A model generated the notes under the pieces. The model was given only the letters and a program-made list of their open reading frames with translations, ran no database searches and was not told where the DNA came from. From Gallionellaceae bacterium (lineage in GTDB: Bacteria > Pseudomonadota > Gammaproteobacteria > Burkholderiales > Gallionellaceae), in assembly GCA_003151655.1 (NCBI GenBank), contig PLYB01000145.1:1-5354 (forward strand): DNA of 5,354 nt. Reading direction: 5' to 3'. The translations under genes and the position numbers were made by a program. Below are positions 1-5,354 of this stretch, in pieces. Each line of letters begins with the position of its first letter. The stretch's first letter is position 1.

Positions 1-1621
1 TCTTGGCTTGGTACATGGCGATGTCAGCTTGTTTCATCAGCTCTTCTATGGACTGCTGGTGATTGCTGAATAGTGTTACCCCGATGCTGGGGGTGCTGCG
101 GTATTCGTGAGTGGCAAGCAGATAAGGCAGGTTGAGCGCGGCAAGAATTTTTTCGCCGACGGATTCCGTCTGTGCGGCTGCTTCAATGGGTAATGCGCTG
201 AGGTCTTCCAGCATCACAATAAATTCATCCCCACCTAAGCGGGATACCGTATCGCCTTCGCGCACACATTTCTCAAGCCGTTTTGCTACCTGCTGTAACA
301 GCAGGTCACCCATGTCGTGACCGAGGGTGTCGTTGAGTGTTTTGAAATTGTCCAAATCGATAAACAGCAGCGCGCCTTCCCGTCCGCTACGCAAGCTGGA
401 GGCAAGTGCCTGTTTGAGGCGGTCTAACAGCAGTCGTCTGTTGGGCAAGTGGGTGAGTGCATCGTAGAATGCCAAGCTTTGAATTTCATTTTCCGCTGCC
501 TTGCGCTCAATGGCCAGACTTACCAGGCGCGCGGACTGTTCGATGAGCTCAAGGTCCGATTCCACAGGTGTGTGCGTTGCGTGGTGATAAATGGCAAACG
601 TGCCCATCACCTTGCCTGATGAAGAAAGTATCGGCTGTGACCAGCATGCACCTAATCCGGCGCGCGCAGCGAGCTCTTTATAGGGTGCCCAATACGGATG
701 AGTCGCGATGTCTGCAACGATGACGCGTTTCCCGGTAAATGCAGCCGTTCCACAGGAGCCGACACTGCTGCCAATTTCGATGCCATCAAGCGCTGTGTTA
801 TAGAAGTCGGGCAAGCTGGGTGCTACTCCTTTGCCAAGATGCTTGCCGTCACTGCTTAGCAGCAGGATGCTGCAAATCATGCTGGGATTAAGTTGTTCCA
901 CATCTTTGACAATCGCTTCCAGAATGGTAGGGAGAGAAGCTTCTCCAGCCACCAGCTCCAGTGTACGATTGCGAAATTGTTCGTGCTCAGTCAGCATGGA
1001 TTGACGACGATGGGCTTCGGTCAGCGATTTGACGAGATCTTCTTTCTCGAAGGTTGTCTGCCAGAAATTTCGTAGATAGTTATTTAGGCGGAATGCAATA
1101 CCTGTCATCAACAGCAGGAATATTGAATTATATAAAGCCAATACGCTATTCGCGGTTCCGTCTTCAAACGCAAAAACAAAAATCATCGGAAGAATTGCAG
1201 GTATCGCGAAAGCCAGGAATGCGGGCATAAACGCCCCCAGCGTTAATACGCCGCCCATTACCATCGCCTGAATCGCGGTGATCGTTATTATCATGGCTAC
1301 CGGCGTGGCATCTTTCAGCAACAGTCCTCCAGCCCCCCATGCAAGGCCGGATAAGCAAACGCTAAACGCGTAACGCAAAGCTGCACTTTCGTTGTAACCG
1401 GTCAATGCGAGTTGTTTTTTACTGCGGATGGCGAGCCAGATTCGAATGCCAAGTGATGCATAGACAAGATATACCCAGTAGATGACTAAGTTGAATTCAT
1501 TTGAATTGATCTGTGCAATGGCAACCAGCAAACTAGCTAATGCACTGCCGATCAATGGAATTGCAGAATTAGCGACCAAGTGTCGAAATAATGCTTCATC
1601 TATACGTTGTTTGAATTCCAT
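1..1621 (-). CDS. Membrane-anchored GAF-GGDEF diguanylate cyclase, 3' end cut off by the window
   Basis: Predicted to make cyclic di-GMP from two GTP at the inner membrane. The frame is open for 540 codons from ATG 1621 to the window edge, so the C-terminus is unseen and a following EAL domain cannot be excluded. Six hydrophobic segments (about residues 18-37, 44-64, 83-102, 107-130, 131-152, 158-178) put both ends in the cytoplasm. A charged helical linker (about 180-215) leads to a GAF domain (about 221-372) with GSCGTA at 288-293 and ACWS at 325-328, a pattern I recall from GAF domains of other GGDEF proteins. GGDEF begins near LAFYDALTHLPN (383 on). Metal-site residue D422, FKTLND (426-431), GGDEF (463-467) and inhibitory site REGD (454-457) are all present, so activity and product inhibition are expected. 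The GAF ligand is unknown. Start: AAGG lies 8 bases upstream and an in-frame TGA lies just beyond it. The next minus-strand gene is about 290 bases upstream. Confidence 0.9.
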   Translation of the reverse strand, partial: MEFKQRIDEALFRHLVANSAIPLIGSALASLLVAIAQINSNEFNLVIYWVYLVYASLGIRIWLAIRSKKQLALTGYNESAALRYAFSVCLSGLAWGAGGLLLKDATPVAMIITITAIQAMVMGGVLTLGAFMPAFLAFAIPAILPMIFVFAFEDGTANSVLALYNSIFLLLMTGIAFRLNNYLRNFWQTTFEKEDLVKSLTEAHRRQSMLTEHEQFRNRTLELVAGEASLPTILEAIVKDVEQLNPSMICSILLLSSDGKHLGKGVAPSLPDFYNTALDGIEIGSSVGSCGTAAFTGKRVIVADIATHPYWAPYKELAARAGLGACWSQPILSSSGKVMGTFAIYHHATHTPVESDLELIEQSARLVSLAIERKAAENEIQSLAFYDALTHLPNRRLLLDRLKQALASSLRSGREGALLFIDLDNFKTLNDTLGHDMGDLLLQQVAKRLEKCVREGDTVSRLGGDEFIVMLEDLSALPIEAAAQTESVGEKILAALNLPYLLATHEYRSTPSIGVTLFSNHQQSIEELMKQADIAMYQAK

Positions 1622-1629
1622 AAAGAATA

Positions 1630-1633
1630 CCTT
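1630..1633 (-). promoter_or_regulatory. Ribosome binding site of the GAF-GGDEF gene
   Basis: Minus-strand AAGG sits 8 bases before the ATG at 1621. The frame upstream is closed by TGA at 1637-1639 and has no ATG, GTG or TTG in between, so this site and ATG fix the start of the gene. Confidence 0.6.
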
Positions 1634-1662
1634 GTCTCACTTGCGTTTCGTGTCGCACCATA

Positions 1663-1679
1663 TCACCAAATTACGGTGA
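1663..1679. repeat. Small inverted repeat upstream of the GAF-GGDEF gene
   Basis: TCACC (1663-1667) and GGTGA (1675-1679) are exact inverted arms around a 7-base AT-rich spacer, 42-58 bases upstream of the ATG at 1621. The position and symmetry would suit a small operator, but five-base arms are common by chance. I found no convincing -35/-10 pair for a separate minus-strand promoter in 1622-1716. Confidence 0.25.
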
Positions 1680-1716
1680 ACAGAATTCATTAAATGCTTA
1701 AATTGCTTCAGCGTAG

Positions 1717-1905
1717 TTAAGTGCTTATTCGGCACAAAGCATTCTGCTGTGGGCGTTGGGATTTTTTTGGGCAGAATCTGAAAGTGCTTTTCAGTAACTC
1801 ATTGTTCGGAAGCGGAGATAGTCCGTTGATACCCCGCAGAACGAACAGTATGTAGCTACCGGCTAAAAAGAAGATATGCAACGCTTTGAGTAGCCGGCAG
1901 TTCAT
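1717..1905 (-). pseudogene. Possible remnant of a SirB-family membrane protein gene
   Basis: A 62-residue frame begins 7 bases after the stop of the PAS-GGDEF-EAL gene. Near its N-terminus it reads LLKALH, nine residues, then LFVLRG. From memory, SirB2/YchQ-family proteins begin with the same arrangement (LLK-x-LH, nine residues, LF-x-LR), which forms their first membrane helix. After residue 26 the similarity stops. The rest is polar (for example CPKKSQRPQQN) and shows no further helix, whereas the family is usually about 120-130 residues with several helices. Both other forward frames also hit stops soon after the LRG point (a TGA in each), so a single frameshift does not restore the protein. 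No clear Shine-Dalgarno precedes the ATG, which sits in a hairpin loop. Best read as a decayed fragment. A real small membrane peptide, or chance, remains possible. Confidence 0.35.
1741..1777. repeat. Seven-base inverted repeat in the intergenic gap
   Basis: ATTCTGC (1741-1747) is repeated inverted as GCAGAAT (1771-1777), with 23 bases between that include a run of seven T on the plus strand. It lies inside the SirB-like fragment. The loop is long and there is no terminator geometry, so the role is unknown and it may be chance. Confidence 0.25.
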
Positions 1906-1913
1906 TGCCGGTT
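1892..1913. terminator. Hairpin after the PAS-GGDEF-EAL gene, weak terminator candidate
   Basis: CCGGCA (1894-1899) and TGCCGG (1906-1911) form a 6-base-pair GC-rich stem with a 6-base loop. On the plus strand a G-U and an A-U pair extend it and a short T-rich stretch follows. On the minus strand, the direction of the neighbouring genes, there is no T tract, so it would be a poor intrinsic terminator for the gene ending at 1913. It could instead pause polymerase, protect the 3' end or hide the ATG at 1905, which falls in the loop. Confidence 0.4.
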
Positions 1914-4318
1914 TAAAGTTCGTGATTCATTAATGTCCAGTTAAGTAACTCGCTTGCCGGCATTGGTCGCGCAATGCCATAACCTTGCCCGACTTCACAG
2001 CCCATGTCGAGTAACGCCTGATAATGTTCCTCGGACTCAATGCCCTCGGCTACCGTCTTGCGTTCAAATGCGTGAGCCAATGCGACAATGCCCTGAACGA
2101 TTGCCATGTCACCTTTGTCTTTTAACATGCCACGAACAAATGACTGGTCAATCTTGAGCGTATCAACCGGCAGGCTGCTCAAGTAACTGAGCGAAGAATA
2201 ACCCGTACCAAAATCATCGAGTGCAAATCCAACTCCAAATTTACGGCATGACGCAATGATTTCCCGGACGATAGCGATATCTTTCAGCGCTACCGTTTCC
2301 AGCACTTCGATCTGAAGACTTCCCCATGGCATATCGGAATATTCAGCGAGTTGTAGATGCAGCTTGTTCACAAAATCACTGGATTCCAGATGATACCCAG
2401 AAATGTTGATGCTGATTTCAATGTTCAGCCCGCTGCTTCTCCAATGCCGCATTTGGGCAAGCGCAGTTGCAGTGACCCATTCGCCCAGTTGGATGTCAAG
2501 ATCAGTATTTTCGATGACTCCCAGAAACTCGGCTGGGGAAAGTAAACCGCGTTCAGGATGTCTCCAGCGGATAAGCGCTTCCGCACCAATCAGCTTTCTA
2601 CTGATCAAGTTGATCTTGGGCTGGTAATACAACTCGAATTGATTATTTTCAAGTGCGCTGCGGATGCTCTTTAGGAAATCGCTCTGATTTCTGGCGCGTT
2701 TGTCCAGTTCCGGATCGTAAATATAAAAACGATTTTTGCCGGATTGCTTCGCTACGTACATAGCTTGGTCAGCATGACGCAATAATGTATCGGGATCTTC
2801 CTCGTCCAACGGATAGATGCTAACCCCGATACTGGCGCTTACCGAGCAGGTTTGGCCATAAATGTCGATGGGCTGAGATATTGCCAGAAGAAGACGTTCA
2901 ACCGTTGCAACCGATTCTTCACCTTTCTCCTGCCCTAACAGTAGTATGACGAACTCATCGCCACCTAGGCGGGCAACGGTATCTCCCCCCCGTATCGTGT
3001 TTCCAATGCGATTAGCTATCTCAATCAACACTTGATCGCCGGCTTTGTGTCCCATCACATCATTGATAGGCTTGAATCCGTCAAGATCCAGATAGCAAAT
3101 CGCCATCATGTTTTGTTCCCGCGAAGTTTGGGCAATCGCCTGCTTCATCCGATCTGCCAGCAAAACGCGGTTAGGAATGCCGGTAAGTGCATCGAAATGA
3201 GCGGCATGATTCAGTTGAGCTTCGTGTTCTTTGGCTTTGCTGATGTCTGAGAATACCGCGACATGGCGGATGATCTTGTCGTGGTCGTCACTGATACAGG
3301 TAATGGAAAGTTGCTCTGGAAAAATATCGCCATTTTTTCGCTTATTCCATATTTCTCCGCGCCAGCGTTTTTTCACTTGCAGTGATTTCCACATCTTTTC
3401 ATAGAACTCTTTGCTTTGTCGCCCTGAACTCAAAATACCGGGGTTCTTACCTACCACCTCATTATGGCTGTACCCCGTGATTTGGGTGAAAGCCGGATTG
3501 ACATCAACAATAATATTATCTGCGTCGGTGATCAAAATAGCCTCCTGACTACTCTTAAACACGCTAGCAGTAACTCGCAGGCCTTCTTCAGCACGTTTGC
3601 GCTCGGAAATGTCGCGAATGAACGAACTGAACTCATAGCCGTTTGAAATATTGAGCGGGACAATGGACAACTCAACAGGAAACTCCCATCCGTCACGGTG
3701 CAGAGCTGCGACCTCTATTTGTTTATTAAGTACCGGTCCATTCCCGGTCGACAAAAAATGCTTTAAGCCGCGAACATGATTTTCGCGATCCCGCAGTGGA
3801 ACTATTACTTCGTGTAATTGTTTTCCGAGAACTTCTTCCTGGCTCCAGCCAAATAATTTTTTCGCTTGCCCGCTCCATCCAATGATGGCTCCGTTTGAAT
3901 TCATTAATACGATTGCATCCATCGCCACTTCAAAAACTGAATCCTGATGCTCTTTTTGCTTGCGCAATTTATGCGTAGATTCCTCTAGTTCTTGCTTTTG
4001 CAGTTCAAGTTTTGCTTGTTGCAATGTCATTGGTCGCAAAACTGCATAGTAAAGAACCGGCGTCACAATAAAAGACAGCATAATTGGATCAAGATATTCC
4101 CAGAATTCAGAAGTCGCCTTGATGCCAAAGACTGGGGCGAGAACGCCTTCAATGGCCGCCATAATCAGAAATTCTCCTCCCAATATGGCGAGAGTTACTT
4201 TGATTACGGCACCGAGAGGTGAGTTACGGAGTCTTTGAAATTTTAAATTCATGGTGTTTTCGCTGATGGCGGAGCCGTGCCTCAACGAATTGTTGCCTTT
4301 GTATGCAGTGACGGGCAT
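1913..4318 (-). CDS. Membrane PAS-PAS-GGDEF-EAL cyclic-di-GMP synthase/phosphodiesterase
   Basis: Predicted to make and/or hydrolyse cyclic di-GMP in response to a PAS-sensed signal. There are two membrane segments (about 37-62 and 76-96), then a coiled-coil-like helix (98-125). PAS1 spans about 126-240. PAS2 (about 248-360) carries AFTQITGYS (276-284) and W319-x5-N325. GGDEF spans about 372-533, with D411, FKPIND (415-420), inhibitory site RGGD (443-446) and GGDEF (452-456). EAL spans about 548-795 with every residue I would expect of an active phosphodiesterase: E580 (EAL), N638, E671, DDFGTG (701-706), K722, E758 and Q778. The spacing matches the RocR family as I remember it to within one residue. 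Both halves therefore look catalytic, and the net direction is not predictable. The start is uncertain: ATG 4318 has only a weak GGTAG upstream, and ATG 4252 (Met23) has none, though MNLKFQRL reads like a natural N-terminus just before the first helix. Confidence 0.93.
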   Translation of the reverse strand: MPVTAYKGNNSLRHGSAISENTMNLKFQRLRNSPLGAVIKVTLAILGGEFLIMAAIEGVLAPVFGIKATSEFWEYLDPIMLSFIVTPVLYYAVLRPMTLQQAKLELQKQELEESTHKLRKQKEHQDSVFEVAMDAIVLMNSNGAIIGWSGQAKKLFGWSQEEVLGKQLHEVIVPLRDRENHVRGLKHFLSTGNGPVLNKQIEVAALHRDGWEFPVELSIVPLNISNGYEFSSFIRDISERKRAEEGLRVTASVFKSSQEAILITDADNIIVDVNPAFTQITGYSHNEVVGKNPGILSSGRQSKEFYEKMWKSLQVKKRWRGEIWNKRKNGDIFPEQLSITCISDDHDKIIRHVAVFSDISKAKEHEAQLNHAAHFDALTGIPNRVLLADRMKQAIAQTSREQNMMAICYLDLDGFKPINDVMGHKAGDQVLIEIANRIGNTIRGGDTVARLGGDEFVILLLGQEKGEESVATVERLLLAISQPIDIYGQTCSVSASIGVSIYPLDEEDPDTLLRHADQAMYVAKQSGKNRFYIYDPELDKRARNQSDFLKSIRSALENNQFELYYQPKINLISRKLIGAEALIRWRHPERGLLSPAEFLGVIENTDLDIQLGEWVTATALAQMRHWRSSGLNIEISINISGYHLESSDFVNKLHLQLAEYSDMPWGSLQIEVLETVALKDIAIVREIIASCRKFGVGFALDDFGTGYSSLSYLSSLPVDTLKIDQSFVRGMLKDKGDMAIVQGIVALAHAFERKTVAEGIESEEHYQALLDMGCEVGQGYGIARPMPASELLNWTLMNHEL

Positions 4319-4356
4319 GCTACCAGCTTTCTATTCTGCTGGGCAATGAGCTATCT

Positions 4357-4366
4357 GGATATATCC
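4357..4366. repeat. Ten-base palindrome upstream of the PAS-GGDEF-EAL gene
   Basis: GGATATATCC is a perfect palindrome 39-48 bases upstream of the ATG at 4318, just downstream of the candidate leftward -10. A second AT-rich palindrome, AATTTAAATT, lies at 4375-4384. Either could be an operator, but I know of no regulator that matches. Confidence 0.25.
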
Positions 4367-4376
4367 GTTTCGGCAA

Positions 4377-4406
4377 TTTAAATTTGGCAGTACGCCATAT
4401 TGTTAA
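4377..4406 (-). promoter_or_regulatory. Candidate leftward promoter for the PAS-GGDEF-EAL gene
   Basis: On the minus strand TTAACA (4406-4401; five of six bases of TTGACA) is followed after 18 bases by TTTAAA (4382-4377; four of six bases of TATAAT). Transcription would start near 4370, giving a leader of about 50 bases to ATG 4318. The -10 match is modest and AT-rich DNA throws up such pairs easily. The -35 lies about 25 bases from the -35 of the rightward rpsB promoter, a back-to-back arrangement. Confidence 0.3.
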
Positions 4407-4430
4407 TAGCTTCAGCAGCGTTTTTAGAGG

Positions 4431-4459
4431 TTGAGTTGGTCGTTCGATTCGGTTATAAT
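4431..4459 (+). promoter_or_regulatory. Sigma70 promoter of rpsB with GC-rich discriminator
   Basis: The -35 TTGAGT (4431-4436) and a perfect -10 TATAAT (4454-4459) are separated by the ideal 17 bases, with a T-rich stretch just upstream of the -35. Transcription should start near 4466-4467. The bases between -10 and start (CCGCGCCC, 4460-4467) are all G or C. Such discriminators are the known hallmark of ribosomal promoters repressed by ppGpp with DksA, so stringent control is a reasonable inference. Confidence 0.85.
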
Positions 4460-4466
4460 CCGCGCC

Positions 4467-4582
4467 CTGTTTGTTCGGCAAGTCGCTGGCAAACGCAATT
4501 CGCCCATCCGTTCATGTTGGGGTGCCCGCAAGGGTCAAGCTGACGGTTGGTAGACTTTAACCCTTAACACATTGGAGTAATT
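4467..4582 (+). promoter_or_regulatory. rpsB 5' leader with possible S2 autoregulatory fold
   Basis: About 115 transcribed bases precede the rpsB start, long for a simple leader. AAGGGT (4530-4535) pairs exactly with ACCCTT (4560-4565), and weaker internal pairing is possible (AAG with CTT). The stem ends 8 bases before the Shine-Dalgarno GGAG (4574-4577), which itself lies 5 bases from ATG 4583. In E. coli and relatives the rpsB leader is a structured target through which S2 represses its own operon. That this leader does the same is inference from position and folding, not from a recognised consensus. Confidence 0.45.
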
Positions 4583-5305
4583 ATGGCTGTAACTATGCGT
4601 CAAATGTTGGAAGCTGGCGTCCATTTCGGACACCAAACCCGTTTCTGGAATCCCAAGATGGCTCCGTTCATCTTCGGTCACCGCAATAAAATTCACATTA
4701 TCAATCTGGAAAAAACCGTCGTGATGTTTAACGATGCGTTGAAGCATGTGAGCAAGTTGGCCGCCAAGAAGGGTACGATTCTATTTGTTGCGACCAAGCG
4801 TCAGGCGCGTGAAATCATTCGCGAAGAAGCGATTCGCTCGGGTTCGCCTTATGTTGATTACCGTTGGTTGGGCGGTATGCTGACCAATTTCAAGACCGTG
4901 CAACTATCCATCAAGCGCTTGCGCGAACTGGAAGCCATTATTGCGGACGGTAGCATTGATAAACTATCCAAAAAAGAAGGTCTGATGTTGCGCCGTGAGC
5001 AGGAAAAGCTGGAGCGTAGCTTGGGCGGCATCAAGGATCTGCAAGGTTTGCCATCGGCGATTTTTGTAATCGACGTGGGCTATCAAAAGGGAACTGTGAC
5101 CGAGGCACAGAAGCTGGGTATCCCGGTAATCGGCGTGGTCGATACCAACCACAGCCCGCTGGGCGTGGATTTTGTCATCCCAGGCAATGATGACTCCAGC
5201 CAAGCTATCCGTCTGTATGCACGCGGCGTGGCAGATGCGATTCTGGAAGGTCGTGCCAATGCACTGACAGAGTTGACAGAACAAGTCGAGGCAAGTGCGG
5301 CGTAA
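4583..5305 (+). CDS. rpsB: 30S ribosomal protein S2
   Basis: S2 binds late in assembly of the small ribosomal subunit, near the head-body junction of 16S rRNA and close to S1, and is required for translation initiation. The 240-residue product has the family's usual length and is easily recognised: RQMLEAGVHFGHQTRFWNPK (6-25), NKIHIINLEKT (35-45), VATKRQA (69-75), RWLGGMLTNFKT (94-105), the coiled-coil region with KLSKKEGLMLRREQEKLERS (127-146), and near the C-terminus the VDTNHSP and IPGNDD motifs. The wording is betaproteobacterial. GGAG 5 bases upstream of ATG supports the start, as does the conserved MAVTMRQML beginning. It has its own strong promoter and is followed by an intrinsic terminator. 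The next gene should be tsf (elongation factor Ts), its usual partner, but that lies outside the window. Confidence 0.99.
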   Translation: MAVTMRQMLEAGVHFGHQTRFWNPKMAPFIFGHRNKIHIINLEKTVVMFNDALKHVSKLAAKKGTILFVATKRQAREIIREEAIRSGSPYVDYRWLGGMLTNFKTVQLSIKRLRELEAIIADGSIDKLSKKEGLMLRREQEKLERSLGGIKDLQGLPSAIFVIDVGYQKGTVTEAQKLGIPVIGVVDTNHSPLGVDFVIPGNDDSSQAIRLYARGVADAILEGRANALTELTEQVEASAA

Positions 5306-5322
5306 GCAGCCTCTCCACGACG

Positions 5323-5345
5323 AAGGGGCGCAAGCCCCTTTTTTT
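5323..5345 (+). terminator. Intrinsic terminator or attenuator after rpsB
   Basis: AAGGGGC (5323-5329) and GCCCCTT (5334-5340) form a perfect 7-base-pair stem closed by a GCAA tetraloop (GNRA class) and followed by a run of T (seven T at 5339-5345). This is a textbook Rho-independent terminator 17 bases after the rpsB stop. If tsf follows, as is usual, partial readthrough would set the S2 to EF-Ts ratio. Confidence 0.92.
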
Positions 5346-5354
5346 ACAAATAGT

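Noticed and set aside
1164..1358. 64-codon minus-strand open frame in another frame of the GAF-GGDEF gene
   Set aside because: Sits inside the membrane domain coding region, out of frame; composition (many R, G, D, H) is that of a shifted frame.
1..1621. Possible GGDEF-EAL fusion for the truncated gene
   Set aside because: The window ends within the GGDEF domain, so no EAL residue is visible; not called.
1482..1679. 65-codon plus-strand open frame opposite the start of the GAF-GGDEF gene
   Set aside because: It lies almost entirely opposite the membrane-segment coding region of the minus-strand gene; no features of its own.
1687..1713. Imperfect direct repeats of AAGCA-TTT type on the minus strand upstream of the GAF-GGDEF gene
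   Set aside because: Only two imperfect short copies in AT-rich DNA; not enough to call a binding-site array.
1954..4222. Several 60-76 codon plus-strand open frames opposite the GGDEF-EAL gene
   Set aside because: All are antisense to a gene with complete domain evidence and none has a family resemblance.
4535..4747. 70-codon minus-strand open frame over the rpsB start
   Set aside because: Overlaps the rpsB leader and coding start, with no family resemblance; a shadow.
4964..5284. 106-codon minus-strand open frame antisense to rpsB
   Set aside because: It lies wholly inside rpsB, a certain gene, and its product has no recognisable features; open antisense frames are common opposite codon-biased genes.

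Overview
The window most likely comes from a betaproteobacterium. The main evidence is a full-length ribosomal protein S2 of betaproteobacterial type with moderate GC. An iron-oxidiser or methylotroph relative in Nitrosomonadales is possible, but the exact lineage is a guess. The sequence is chromosomal and ordinary in composition. I see no tRNA, rRNA, CRISPR array, insertion sequence or phage gene.

Layout. Positions 1-1621 (minus) hold the first 540 codons of a membrane-anchored GAF-GGDEF protein whose 3' end lies outside the window. Positions 1622-1912 are a gap of about 290 bases. It contains a short minus-strand frame whose first 25 or so residues look like the start of a SirB-family membrane protein and then lose the resemblance, plus two small inverted repeats and a hairpin. 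Positions 1913-4318 (minus) encode a complete 801-residue protein with two membrane segments, two PAS domains, GGDEF and EAL. Positions 4319-4582 are a divergent control region with a good sigma70 promoter facing right and a weaker candidate facing left. Positions 4583-5305 (plus) are rpsB. An intrinsic terminator follows at 5323-5345, presumably just before tsf, which lies outside the window.

How the genes relate. The two minus-strand proteins both belong to cyclic-di-GMP signalling. Both keep the GGDEF catalytic motif and the RxxD inhibitory site, and the larger one also keeps a full set of EAL phosphodiesterase residues. Different sensory modules (GAF versus PAS-PAS) suggest that they read different cues. 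The second PAS domain resembles the flavin-binding PAS of NifL, so a redox or oxygen signal is a reasonable inference. rpsB is unrelated housekeeping. Its promoter has a GC-rich discriminator and its leader can fold just above the ribosome binding site, both consistent with growth-rate control and S2 autoregulation.

I did not find a convincing previously undescribed system. The most useful leads are the SirB-like remnant, the NifL-like PAS domain, the rpsB leader, and the signalling gene next to rpsB.
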